A DNA stretch of 64,000 bases from Bog-473 sp963706555 (GCA_963706555.1 OY970164.1:4836001-4900000); one strand, 5' to 3'. Shown: positions 18,459 through 27,245, counted from the stretch's first letter. The notes: generated by a model not told the origin, from the sequence alone. Translations and numbers: made by a program.

Positions 18459-18611
18459 TCATGTGCCGGGTTGACGATCCTCCAGGGTCTTCACTCGTTT
18501 ACGGAGTGCACTCACTTCACTCAGAAGAGCACCCACCAGTTCGTCATTCGACAACTGGTAAATCTTTCCGTTTTCCCATTCATCCCAATCGAAGACCACT
18601 GGTTCAGCCAT
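18459..18611 (-). CDS. Small acidic protein with predicted coiled coil, unknown function
   Basis: A 50-codon frame from an ATG at 18611 to a TGA at 18459 encodes an acidic N-terminus rich in aromatic residues (VVFDWDEWENGKIY). An amphipathic helix with heptad-like spacing follows (LVGALLSEVSALRKRVKTLE). AAGG lies seven bases before the ATG. The composition looks like a real soluble small protein rather than a shadow frame, and no other gene uses this stretch. I do not recognise the family. Confidence 0.48.
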   Translation of the reverse strand: MAEPVVFDWDEWENGKIYQLSNDELVGALLSEVSALRKRVKTLEDRQPGT

Positions 18612-18642
18612 ACGCAAACCTTACGCTCCGAGACGGCAGGAG

Positions 18643-18670
18643 CGAGCGCCGAGGCAACGAACGGCGCTCG
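18643..18670. terminator. Hairpin between substrate-binding protein gene and small gene
   Basis: A perfect nine-base inverted repeat CGAGCGCCG / CGGCGCTCG with a ten-base loop. It has no T-run, as is common for actinobacterial terminators. It lies 166 bases beyond the stop of the substrate-binding protein gene and just upstream of the small gene, so it may end the former transcript. Confidence 0.35.
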
Positions 18671-18835
18671 ACATCACCTCTTCCTACAACTTCGTGCGCT
18701 CCCTACATCTCGCGTCGTCTTGTTGGGCACCCACGCCCACGCCAACCGGAAAGCTCTTCGACCAGACCATGCCCATGCCCATGATCAACGCGTCGCCCCT
18801 CTCTGACAGAGCAGGCGAGACCAACTTCCGCCGTG

Positions 18836-20074
18836 TCATGCATTGGGGAGCTGGTCGGAATTCGGCAAGATCGCGCCACACAACTTGGTCGGGTGTACGT
18901 ACGTCTTTCCTTTGAGCTGGACGACGTACTCGCACAGCGTCTTTGGTGCCTTTCCGAAGTCACTGAGCGAGAAGCTCACCGGACCGAACAGCCCGTTTCC
19001 GCTGTAGTCCGTGACCTTGTGGAGGTCAGCGATGAACGCACTCCGGGTTGGGTTCTTCCCGGCCAACTCCAGTCCCTTGATCATGAGATCGGCACCACCC
19101 CATCCCTCATACCAGGTGAAGTCAGGAACGCCGGTGTAGTGCGCATACTTGGCCAGTGCCGACTGGAAGGCCTTTGTCGCTGGCGTCTTGGACTCGACGG
19201 GGACGCCGGTCGCCAGGAACCAAGCGCCCTGGGCGCTGGAAGCAGAGTCGGCGTCGTTGAGGAGGACTTGCCCGTAACCCGTCGCGTTGATGACCACCTT
19301 GATCTTGACGCCAGCCTGCTTGAGACCAGTCATGATGGCGAAGTTGGTGTTTCCGTCGAGTGGTAGCCACAGCACGTTCGCACCGCTGGCCTTGATCTGT
19401 AAGACCAGCGTCGTCACGTTGACGGTTCCGAACGGCACTGTCGTATCGAGGAGGGCCTTCTTCAGCCCCTCCCGTTCGCAGGACAGCTCAAAGCCGCTCG
19501 CGGAGGCCTGGGAGGACGGTGAGATGCCGTAGCCCAGAGCAGCACACTTCGTACCGCCATGTTCCTTGGCGAAGACTGCGAAGTTGCCATACTGCGGATC
19601 CTTGGCGTCCCCGGGACCCGAGATGCTGAACATGTTGGTGTTGGGCTGCTGGTACCACTCCGGCCCGTCGTAAGCTCCCCCGGTCACGGGCACTCCCGCC
19701 TGCTCGAGAAGCTTGTAGCCACCGTAGGTCACGGCGCTGTCGTCGATCACGCCGAACACTCCCTTGGAGATGAGGTCGGCTGTGTCGGTGTTGTCCGTGG
19801 TCGGGTTGGTTCCGTCGTCCCTCACGATGAGCTTGATCTTGCGCCCATAGACCCCACCCTCGGCGTTTTGCTGATCGATGCGCGCGTCCGCCGCTCTGAC
19901 CATGCCTGTCCCAACCGCCGCGCCGGGTCCCGTCAGCTCGGTGATGAGGCCAAGGGTGATCGCTTTCGCGGTAACGCCCGGTGTGCTGGCTCCGGCCGTC
20001 GTGGTCGCCACGAACAGCGTCATGACCAACCAACCCACCAGCACCGCCATAGTCATCGACTTTGATCGGACCAT
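18836..20074 (-). CDS. ABC transporter substrate-binding protein (Peripla_BP_6, branched-chain amino acid type)
   Basis: 412-residue exported ligand-binding protein. The signal peptide has a basic start (MVRSKSM), a hydrophobic core (AVLVGWLVMTLFVATTTA) and a cut after AGA or so. The type I periplasmic-binding fold begins at AITLGLITELTGPGAAVG. It shares the element GPEW-x-QPNTNMF with the protein at 3068-4285, so the two are paralogues. The ATG at 20074 follows AAAGGGGGG. No permease or ATPase genes are adjacent, so it is an orphan receptor here. Ligand unknown; hydrophobic acids are plausible from context. Confidence 0.92.
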   Translation of the reverse strand: MVRSKSMTMAVLVGWLVMTLFVATTTAGASTPGVTAKAITLGLITELTGPGAAVGTGMVRAADARIDQQNAEGGVYGRKIKLIVRDDGTNPTTDNTDTADLISKGVFGVIDDSAVTYGGYKLLEQAGVPVTGGAYDGPEWYQQPNTNMFSISGPGDAKDPQYGNFAVFAKEHGGTKCAALGYGISPSSQASASGFELSCEREGLKKALLDTTVPFGTVNVTTLVLQIKASGANVLWLPLDGNTNFAIMTGLKQAGVKIKVVINATGYGQVLLNDADSASSAQGAWFLATGVPVESKTPATKAFQSALAKYAHYTGVPDFTWYEGWGGADLMIKGLELAGKNPTRSAFIADLHKVTDYSGNGLFGPVSFSLSDFGKAPKTLCEYVVQLKGKTYVHPTKLCGAILPNSDQLPNA

Positions 20075-20406
20075 GGACCCCCCTTTTTGCCACGCGAGAA
20101 CGCCGTGTGCAGATTGACGAGTCTTTCATCATCTGCTCTGCCACTGGCCGTCAGCGAGACGGGCAAGACGGGTAAATTCATGGTGCCGAAAAGCGCTGAG
20201 GCGGTGATAAATGCCTCTGACCTAGGTCTTTCGTTGAAAGCACAGAAGAGGGCCAGGAGGCCGGGAGCGGCCGGAAGCCGGACAGGGAGCGAGCGGCGGG
20301 CCCCAAGCCCCGGAGCGAGCAGCGGAACAGCTTTGGAAGGGAGCCCATCTCTGCTGTCTCCAAACCGGCAGCGAGGACTCTTCCTGAAGTGATCGCAACT
20401 CTCGAA
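20075..20406. other. 332-base non-coding stretch
   Basis: This region separates the substrate-binding protein gene from the end of the MarR gene on the same strand. It contains the AAAGGGGGG ribosome-binding site and must contain the promoter of the substrate-binding protein gene. The middle is very GC-rich with short imperfect repeats (GGAGCGAGC twice). I see no coding frame. Confidence 0.5.
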
Positions 20407-20901
20407 TTACTGCAGAGTGCCCTGGTCGCCCTCGGTCGCTTCGGTGAAGCGCTCCGCGAGCAGCTCAAGAGAGCTGTGCAGCTGGGCGAAGCGCCGCGGC
20501 CCCAGGATCTCTGCAATCCCCAGCTGGGCCGCCCCCGCCTCCGCGTAGATTGTCTGCTGAAGCCGCCGTCCCTTGGAAGTGAGTCGGATCACGCGAGCTC
20601 TTCGATCGGCCGAATCGGGCTCGCGCACCAGGTACCCGTGTCCTTCGAGGTGCCCGAGCAGGTCGTTGACCGACTGTTTCGTGATTCCTCTCTGGTCCGC
20701 AAGCTGGCTCGGACGTAGTCCGTCGATGCCTGGATAGCGCCAGAGCCCGACGTGTGCGGCGTTCAGATCGTCGAATCCCGCCGCAACGACGCCGGCATAC
20801 ATCTGCTCACGAACCCACTGCCAGGCGACCCCCAGCAGGGCACCAATGTACGGGCTGACCTCGCCGCTGGAATGGTCTCCAGCGAGGGAATCGCTTGACA
20901 T
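20407..20901 (-). CDS. MarR-family transcriptional regulator
   Basis: 164-residue winged-helix regulator. The recognition region is RPSQLADQRGITKQSVNDLL (about 61-80) and the wing is REPDSADRRARVIRLTSKGR (about 94-113), the classical D-x-R-x-x-x-x-x-L-T-x-x-G of MarR proteins. The ATG at 20901 directly abuts an inverted repeat, so the gene is probably autoregulated. It diverges from a cupin gene, a likely target. Effectors of this family are often phenolic compounds. Confidence 0.92.
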   Translation of the reverse strand: MSSDSLAGDHSSGEVSPYIGALLGVAWQWVREQMYAGVVAAGFDDLNAAHVGLWRYPGIDGLRPSQLADQRGITKQSVNDLLGHLEGHGYLVREPDSADRRARVIRLTSKGRRLQQTIYAEAGAAQLGIAEILGPRRFAQLHSSLELLAERFTEATEGDQGTLQ

Positions 20902-20924
20902 GATCGTAAGGTTACCATACGATC
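20902..20924. promoter_or_regulatory. Inverted-repeat operator between MarR and cupin genes
   Basis: GATCGTA (20902-20908) and TACGATC (20918-20924) form a perfect seven-base inverted repeat with a nine-base spacer, typical in size for a MarR dimer site. A second related half-site CGTAAGGGTACC follows at 20929-20940 and matches CGTAAGGTTACC inside the first site. A -10-like TATGGT on the minus strand lies within the repeat, so binding would block the marR transcript. Confidence 0.62.
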
Positions 20925-20984
20925 CAACCGTAAGGGTACCTGACTACCCGATCCGGGACAGGTTTCTACCAGGAGGTGGCCGAA

Positions 20985-21497
20985 GTGACGACAGCAGTTG
21001 TTGACTCCCCCGGGACCGAACAAGTGCAGGCGTGGTGGTTCCTCGACACCTTGGTCGTTGAACACCGCTGCGCGCCGGGGATGGACACCGTCGTGCTCGA
21101 GATGACCTTGCCGGTCGGCGCTGCTGCCCCGCTGCACGTCCACGACGACCTCGACGACACCTGGTACGTCCTCGATGGAGAGATGGTCGTGCGCTGTGGT
21201 GACGACGAGCTCGTCGTCGGAGCCGGTCACTGGGTCTCCATGCCCCGCGCTGTGCCGCACACGTTCCGGGTGGTGGGTGACCGAGAGGCACGGATCCTGC
21301 TCGTGCACGACAACTCCAGCTTTCGGGACCTCATTCGCGAACTGGGCGCTCCGGCCACGGCGCGCGTCGTTCCCAGTCACCCGGTGTTTCCGCCGCTGGA
21401 CGAGCTGGCACGAATCGCCTCCTCACACGACCTCAGGCCAATCGGGCCCCCCATGAGCGTCGAAGAGAGCGAGAGCGTCTTGGCCGGCACGCGTTGA
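20985..21497 (+). CDS. Cupin-domain protein
   Basis: 170-residue single-domain cupin. Motif 1 is LHVHDDLDDTWYVLDG with His, His and a terminal Gly, and motif 2 contains the metal His in MPRAVPHTFRV. Such small cupins bind a metal ion and act as dioxygenases, isomerases or sensors; the residues do not tell which. The GTG at 20985 is preferred because AGGAGG lies eight bases upstream, while a GTG at 20976 would overlap that site. It is divergent from, and probably controlled by, the MarR gene. Confidence 0.85.
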   Translation: MTTAVVDSPGTEQVQAWWFLDTLVVEHRCAPGMDTVVLEMTLPVGAAAPLHVHDDLDDTWYVLDGEMVVRCGDDELVVGAGHWVSMPRAVPHTFRVVGDREARILLVHDNSSFRDLIRELGAPATARVVPSHPVFPPLDELARIASSHDLRPIGPPMSVEESESVLAGTR

Positions 21498-21903
21498 GCG
21501 GCTGCAGAGCGAAGGATCTCACCACTCCCCCCGTCTTCTGCTGCATCAACTCAATCGGCCAGGACAGACCTGCACGCCGACGGCTGTCGTCAGCGGGTCT
21601 TCTGCCCCAACGACCTAGTGGACCGTTCGATCACGTTTTCTAAGATGGAGTCGACGTGGCGACGTCGACCAACCGCAAGTCGACCGAAATCGTGGAGCGC
21701 CTTCGTCACGAATCAGACGGAGCGAGCAGACCAAAAGTCCCACTGGCAATCGGTGTTTCCTAAGCGTACGCTGAGGCGTGGGCGGTCTGGGTTGCGTGGT
21801 GGCGAACTGTCAGGCACCGAGCAGGAACCATTTGCGATTGAGCCCACTAAGAACTCGCTCTGACATGCGGCCCGGGTGGATCCGCTCAATGAAGGAGAGC
21901 TAA
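21498..21903. other. 406-base stretch without a supported gene
   Basis: Between the cupin gene and the aldehyde dehydrogenase stub I find only short frames without family features or ribosome-binding sites. The last bases hold GAAGGAGAG (just before 21904), the ribosome-binding site of the stub. Confidence 0.45.
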
Positions 21904-22062
21904 ATGAGCACGCCCGATTTCTCTAAGTTGGTCGCCGACCAGAGGGCCTCTTTCATTTCGGGAATCACCCGATCTGTGGATTGGCGCGTCGCCCAGCTCG
22001 ATGCCATAAAGACGATCTCTACAGCAGCAGGCGCCACCCGGAGGAATCATGGGAACACTTGA
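21904..22062 (+). pseudogene. N-terminal stub of an aldehyde dehydrogenase
   Basis: A 52-codon frame from an ATG at 21904, with a strong GAAGGAG site, encodes KLVADQRASFISGITRSV followed by DWRVAQLDAIKTI. This is the characteristic N-terminal helix of aldehyde dehydrogenases (consensus Q-R-x-F-x-S-G-x-T-x-x-x-x-W-R-x-x-Q-L). Intact enzymes have about 450 more residues; here the frame ends at 22062, after running 14 bases into the next gene. The rest of the gene was probably lost by deletion. Its ribosome-binding site and stop position may now couple translation to the SDR gene. Confidence 0.7.
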
Positions 22063-22867
22063 CGGCAAGGTCGCATTCATCACCGGGGCGGCCCGGGGCC
22101 AGGGTCGAAGCCATGCGACCCTGCTGGCCAAGGAAGGTGCCGACATCATCGCCGTCGACGTGTGTCGGCAACTCAAGGCCGTGCGCTACGCGATGTCCGT
22201 TCCGGCTGATCTGGAGCAGACGGTCAAAGAGGTCGAGTCGCTGGGCCGGCGCATCGTCGCACGTGAAGCCGATGTCCGCGACGTCGCGGCCCTTCAAGTG
22301 GCCTTCGACGAGGGGATCAGAGAGCTCGGTCGGGTCGACATCCTCTTGGCGAATGCCGGAATCGGTCCGGGCGGAGACGCAACCGACGACGAGCAGTGGG
22401 ACGAGGTGGTCGACGTCAACCTCAAGGGTGTGTGGAACAGCGGGCGTGTCGCTATTCCAACCATGATTGCGCAGGGCGAAGGAGGATCGATCGTTCTGAC
22501 CAGCTCCACCGGAGGCCTGACCGGACCGGGTGATAACGCGGCAGGCTTGCTCGCCTACATCGCGTCCAAGCATGGGGTCGTCGGCCTGATGCGCTCATGG
22601 GCCAACTACCTCGCCCCCCACAGGATCCGCGTCAACAGCGTGGCTCCGACCACAGTTCGGACGCCGATGGCCGGTGGGGGCGGAAGTATCGAGGACATCC
22701 TGAAGCACTCCCCGCGGCTCGAGGGCGCGCTGGTGAACGCCATCCCGGTCGACATGATCGAGGCGATCGACGTATCAAACACGATTCTATGGCTCGTCTC
22801 TGACGCGGCCCGTTACGTGACCGGGTCGGTGATCCCCGTGGACGCCGGCAACGTCAACCGGCGCTGA
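22049..22867 (+). CDS. Mycofactocin-coupled SDR-family oxidoreductase
   Basis: 272-residue short-chain dehydrogenase. The N-terminus KVAFITGAARGQGRSHATLL and the following GADIIAVDVCRQ match the mycofactocin-coupled SDR subgroup, which holds NAD(P) tightly and re-oxidises it through mycofactocin. NAG near residue 107, catalytic Ser in LTSSTG and Y-x3-K (YIASK) are present, as is the subgroup insertion with RVNSVAPTTVRTPM. The ATG at 22049 has GGAGGAAT upstream. No mycofactocin biosynthesis genes are in the window. Likely an alcohol dehydrogenase of the catabolic region. Confidence 0.9.
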   Translation: MGTLDGKVAFITGAARGQGRSHATLLAKEGADIIAVDVCRQLKAVRYAMSVPADLEQTVKEVESLGRRIVAREADVRDVAALQVAFDEGIRELGRVDILLANAGIGPGGDATDDEQWDEVVDVNLKGVWNSGRVAIPTMIAQGEGGSIVLTSSTGGLTGPGDNAAGLLAYIASKHGVVGLMRSWANYLAPHRIRVNSVAPTTVRTPMAGGGGSIEDILKHSPRLEGALVNAIPVDMIEAIDVSNTILWLVSDAARYVTGSVIPVDAGNVNRR

Positions 22868-22960
22868 GGCAACCAAGGTGGGGCGCAGGTGTCGCTCACA
22901 GGCAGTCCGTCCATCGAGCGACAGTAATCGGACGCGAGCGAAGCTACAAACCAGAAACTA

Positions 22961-23129
22961 CCTCTGACCTGCGATTTTGGTTGGAGCTCGGATTCGAACC
23001 CACGACCCCAAACTTGGCAAGGTGGCGATTTCCGTCGCAGGAGTCCCGCCCAGTCGCCTGCCCGCGGTTTCGTCCAGCCAGTTTCCACCCGGTCCGCTGA
23101 ATTCGTCCTTGTTGTAGAGCGGTCTACTA
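22961..23129 (-). repeat. Truncated tRNA-Gly 3' half with flanking arms (att-like copy 1)
   Basis: Read on the minus strand, a conserved arm of about 105 bases (23129-23024, with TAGTAGACCGCTCTA) leads into a tRNA-Gly(GCC) 3' half from the anticodon stem through the T-arm (23023 down to about 22983). The copy is damaged: one T-arm base differs and most of the acceptor strand is deleted. The tRNA 5' half is absent. Beyond the 3' side lies AAAATCGCAGGTCAGAGG (22978-22961), the same sequence that follows the intact tRNA at 45.55 kb. This is the layout of an attachment site left by a tRNA-targeting integrative element. Confidence 0.72.
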
Positions 23130-23217
23130 AGCCGGTCAACGATTGCGTCGCAGGCCGTTGATAAGTCAGGCGGAACTGCTCCGAGCAACGACCCCAATCC
23201 GAGGTTTCACCAATAGA

Positions 23218-24381
23218 TCAGGCGACCGCCCGGCGTACCGCTTCGATCAGCCCCCTGGTGCGCGGATCGGGACCGAAGAAAATCTGCATCCGGTTCATCA
23301 CGTAGGCGAACGCCACTCCCGTCTCAGGGTCGGCGAAACCCAGTGAGCCGCCGGCGCCGGCATGGCCGTAGGAGCACGGCCCCATCAGCGAGCCGTCGAC
23401 GGGCAACTGGAACCCGGTGCCGAACCGGCCAGGTATCCCCATGACGAAGTCGGTCCCGCTCGACTGCTCTTTCGTGGCCGCAACGACGGTCGCTGGCTCC
23501 AGGATCCGGATCCCGTCCACTTCGCCCATCGTCGAGGCGTAAAGCTTGGCGAGGGCCCGGGCCGTCGTGATGGCATTTGCCGCCCCGAGTTCTGCGGCGT
23601 GGAGGGCAGGACTGTTGAAGTTGAACGGCGGGTGGGTGGGGTTCAAGGTGCGGAACGCCAGCGAGCTGGGATCGGTCGATTCCTGCAGGCGCTGGAGCTG
23701 GTCCGAGGTGAGGGCGGCCAGAGCCGCCTTGTCGAGGACCGGTGGCGTGGCGGCGATAAGCCGGCTGACCCGTGGCTCCTCCCCCGCCGGCAGCCCGATC
23801 CATAGATCAAGACCGAGGGGGCCGCTGACGTCTTCGGCCAGGATTTGCGACAGGGTACGGCCAGTTGCCCGCCGGATGACCTCGCCGATGAGCCAGCCGT
23901 AGGTCAATGCGTGGTAGCCGTAGGTCGTCCCCGGCTCCCACAGGGGGTGCTGAGAGGCCAGCGCCGCCACCGCGGGTTCCCACGCCAGCGCCTGTTCGAG
24001 GGTAACCGGGCGTTCGAAGGTTGGTAGACCGGTCCGATGGCTGAGCAGCCAACGCACGGGTACATTCTCCTTTCCCGCGGCCGCGAATTCAGGCCAATAG
24101 CTCACGACTGGGGCGTCGAGGTCTAGATCTCCACTCTGAGCGAGGAGATGGGCGACGATGGCGGTTATTCCTTTCGATGCCGAGTACACGAGGGTGAGTG
24201 TGTCGCTGCCCCACTCCCGGTCCTCCTTCATGTCGGCCACGCCGCTCCAGATGTCAACCACCTTGGTGCCACCGACAAAGAGGGCGAAGGCCGCCCCCAC
24301 GTCCCCATGCTGGTCGAAGTTTGCCTCAAAGGCCTGGTGCACCGCTTCGAAGCCTGCGGCGACATCCCCATGGACGATCAC
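23218..24381 (-). CDS. Serine hydrolase of the beta-lactamase (class C/EstB-like) family
   Basis: 387-residue beta-lactamase-fold esterase. The active-site S-x-x-K motif is SASK at residues 67-70 in VYSASKGITA. A Tyr motif (YGYHALTYG) follows around 145, and the KTG-equivalent is HAGAGGS near the C-terminus, as in esterases rather than true beta-lactamases. The GTG at 24381 has GGAGGA five bases upstream. The gene lies directly inside the att-like copy 1, so it is probably cargo of the leftmost island. Likely hydrolyses short esters or lactones. Confidence 0.88.
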   Translation of the reverse strand: MIVHGDVAAGFEAVHQAFEANFDQHGDVGAAFALFVGGTKVVDIWSGVADMKEDREWGSDTLTLVYSASKGITAIVAHLLAQSGDLDLDAPVVSYWPEFAAAGKENVPVRWLLSHRTGLPTFERPVTLEQALAWEPAVAALASQHPLWEPGTTYGYHALTYGWLIGEVIRRATGRTLSQILAEDVSGPLGLDLWIGLPAGEEPRVSRLIAATPPVLDKAALAALTSDQLQRLQESTDPSSLAFRTLNPTHPPFNFNSPALHAAELGAANAITTARALAKLYASTMGEVDGIRILEPATVVAATKEQSSGTDFVMGIPGRFGTGFQLPVDGSLMGPCSYGHAGAGGSLGFADPETGVAFAYVMNRMQIFFGPDPRTRGLIEAVRRAVA

Positions 24382-24512
24382 GTGGTTCCTCCATCGCTCG
24401 CTTGTGTTGAGATGATGATCTTTACCGAGGACATCTTGTGGCCGCACGTCGCGCCACCACGCCTCGGCCAAGGCGCCCTACCTTCGCGGTGGTGTTTTCG
24501 CTCTAGACCGGC

Positions 24513-24712
24513 TCAGACAACTGGGACCTCGATCAACAAGGCAGGGCCCATTCCTCCGCCGGCACACATAGAAGCGACTCCAATGCCACCAGCGCGACGC
24601 TGTAGGTCGTAGATAAGTGTGGTCACCATGCGGGCCCCGTAGCGGCAACGGGATGGCGGAGGCTGCAACCGCTGCCGGAGATGTTGACAAGCGCGGGATC
24701 AATCTTCACCAT
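24513..24712 (-). pseudogene. C-terminal remnant of a thiolase, frameshifted
   Basis: On the minus strand DPALVNISGSGCSLRHPVAA is followed, after a frame change near 24640, by GARMVTTLIYDLQRR and ASMCAGGGMGPALLIE before a stop. This is the C-terminal active-site region of a degradative thiolase (N-x-x-G-x-x-x-x-x-G-H-P and C-x-G-G-G-x-G). The catalytic Cys and His are kept, but all N-terminal parts are missing. The rest of the 24382-25045 gap shows no gene. Confidence 0.68.
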
Positions 24713-25045
24713 ACTCCGACCGCTATTCACTCTTCCATAGTTGTTCGGTACGAAGGAGACTCGGAACGCGTCTGGAGTGGCAGTCGTTCGACCGTACCGT
24801 TTGTCGAGCCCCTGCGATGTCGGTGACGCGGTCGCCGAGTAAGGCGCGAAGTGAACCTCATCGCCCCGCAGCGGCGGGAGTTGGGCACCGGGCGGTGGCG
24901 TTGACGAGTAAGGCATCGGGGTTGCGACCAATTGGCCGACGAAACCCTCTGAGATCCAGTTCACCAGGCCGATCCTGCCGTCGGTTCGGCAAACACGGAC
25001 CACCTCGTCGGCACTCCCGCCGCTTCGTGATGGAAGAATGACTCA

Positions 25046-26505
25046 ATGATTGCACCAAATCAACCAGTCCTTGTCGGAGTCGGCCGGGTCCTCTATCGCA
25101 ACGGCGATAGCCCTGAGCCAGCCGAACTACTTGCGGAGGCGGCCCGCAAGGCAGCGGAAGATACCGCAGGCCGCGGTGTGCTCGACGCCATCGGTTCGAT
25201 ACGCGTCCTCCACCAGATGTCGGGCAGGTACTCAAACCCTGCAGCGCTCGTAGCGAATCGTCTCGGCATCGACGTTTCCCACACGATGTACACCCACCAG
25301 GGCGGCCAGATGACCCAGCAACTTGTCCATCGCACTTGCGACGACATCACCGGCGGAAACGTTGACGTCGCACTGATCGCCGGCGGCGAAGCCTGGCTCA
25401 CGCGGCATCTCCTCGGCGAGCCTTCGCCGTGGGATGTCCAGACTGATGCTCAACCCAACGAGATGTTCGGTACTGAACTCGAGTACACCACCGCGTCCGA
25501 ACAGCAGCTAGGTATTGGCGTGATCGAAGGCTACGCACTCGTGGAAGGTTCCGTGGCCACCCACACCGGGCGCACCATGGAGGAGCAACGGCGGATCACC
25601 AGCCAGATCTACTCGAGATTCACTGAAATCGCGGCGCGCAACCCACATGCCATGACGCAACGTACGCTCACTGCCGAAGAGATAAGAACCACCTCTCGGA
25701 ACAATCGGTGGCTCTCTTATCCCTACACCAAGCTGACCGTCTCCAATGAGCGCGTCGACCAGGCGGGCGCCCTCATCATCTGCAGTGCTGAGAAGGCAAG
25801 GTCCCTCGGTATACCGAAGGACCGCTGGGTCTTCCTTCATGGCGGCGGCGAGGGCATCGAGCGCCGCTTCCTATGCCAACGCAAAGATCTGGCCATCTCC
25901 CCGCGCTCGCTGCTGCTGGTAAGACTGCTCTCACGTTGGCGGGTATCGGCATCGATGACATCGCTCATGTGGACCTCTACTCATGTTTCCCTTCGGCAGT
26001 CCATGTAGCGGCGTTGGCGTTAGGACTCGGACTAGACCGCGATCTGACTGTCACCGGGGGGCTGGCGTACTCCGGGGGACCGTGGAACGCTTATGTCGTT
26101 CAGTCCCTAGCCGGTATGACCGAAATCTTGCGTGCCGATCCGGGCTCGTATGGGCTGGTATCCGCCAACGGGGGCTATCTCACCAAGCACACGATCGGAG
26201 TTTGGTCCTGCCATCCGCCCGAAGCCGGGACGCGGTGGGACTCGCCGCAACGCGAGCTCGATGCCACCGTCGTCCCGCGGGAGCTTGTGCTCGAGTTCGA
26301 CGGCGAGGCTCAGCTCGAAACGTACACCGTCACCTACGGGCGTACCGGTGTGCCTCAGCGAGCGTGCGTTTTCGCGCTCACCCAAAGCGGATCTAGGACC
26401 ATGGCAATCTCTGAAGACCCATCCCTGATGGCAAGCCTTATCGAGAAAGAGATGCTCGGCAAGATGATGAAGATTCGTCACCAAAGACTGGTTGACATCA
26501 CTTGA
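25046..26505 (+). pseudogene. Thiolase-like protein (acetyl-CoA acetyltransferase family), frameshifted
   Basis: Two frames together encode one thiolase-superfamily protein of about 485 residues. The first runs from the ATG at 25046 (QPVLVGVGRVLYRNG) to about 25860. The second resumes at about 25890 with ALAAAGKTALTLAGIGIDDI and HVDLYSCFPSAV, ending at 26505. Between them a third frame reads SAASYANAKIW, so two small indels in 25855-25905 are likely. The C-terminal YSGGPWNAYVVQS and ANGGYLTKH are family features. The protein is not made in one piece unless the reading is an assembly error. Confidence 0.82.
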
Positions 26506-26691
26506 TGCTGGAGCAAGCCGTGCGCTCAGCTGTAATCGCTGCATCCGGTGGAAGCCAAAGCCACGGCGCTCGCATTGGCTGCTTGACGCCGAGTTAGACA
26601 ACGCGTTGGCGAGTTTCTCCGGGCCGACCGGCATGAGCCAAGACTCACAGACGAAAGGAATAGCGGTGTCCCCGGAGCCGTTCAATTAGCC

Positions 26692-27057
26692 ATGACGCCA
26701 GGCCACACGATCAGCATCGTCCCAACACTCGCTCATGTGGAAGTGCGGATTGGTGGCCGGCTGCTCGCCTCCACCGACCGGGCCATGAAGCTCCACGAGA
26801 CCGGGCTGCCCGCCCGCTATTATTTGCCGCCAGACGACGTGCAGATGGATCTCCTGAGGCCCACGACGTTCCATACCCGTTGCCCGTTCAAGGGTGAGGC
26901 GTCATATTGGTCTCTCGACATCGACGGAGAGATCCATGACGGCATCGTGTGGAGCTACGAGTCTCCGACGGCTCAGGCCGCTGAAGTGAGAGGGATGTTG
27001 TCCTTCTACCCCGACCGTACCGAAGTGACTGTCGACGGTCAGTCGCTTCGAGACTGA
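26692..27057 (+). CDS. DUF427 domain protein
   Basis: 121-residue single-domain protein of the DUF427 family. It shows VEVRIGGRLLASTDRAMKLH, GLPARYYLPPDDV, CPFKGEASYWSL and a late WSYESPTAQA, all diagnostic in order. The fold is a small beta barrel; function is unknown, although members are often next to oxidoreductase or acyl-CoA genes. The 186-base stretch before it shows no convincing gene. It is the last gene before att-like copy 2. Confidence 0.88.
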   Translation: MTPGHTISIVPTLAHVEVRIGGRLLASTDRAMKLHETGLPARYYLPPDDVQMDLLRPTTFHTRCPFKGEASYWSLDIDGEIHDGIVWSYESPTAQAAEVRGMLSFYPDRTEVTVDGQSLRD

Positions 27058-27245
27058 CCCACCGGTCGAGTTCGACCCCCGGCCAGTCAGCCTGGCGACT
27101 TGCAAGCGGGGCCCAAGAGATAGATAACCCGCTCCTTCGAGCCCGACAGGCCCTCTGCCGAAGCGAAGCCCTAGCGAGCAAGCGACTCCCGTGCCTGATA
27201 GTAGATTCCGGCTCGTTGCGTTCATCGGACGGCACGCCAAAATAT

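Noticed and set aside
26506..26691. Possible Zn-ribbon start (ALSCNRCIRW) behind the thiolase-like gene
   Set aside because: A DUF35 partner would be expected here, but the Cys spacing is wrong and the frame soon loses all similarity.
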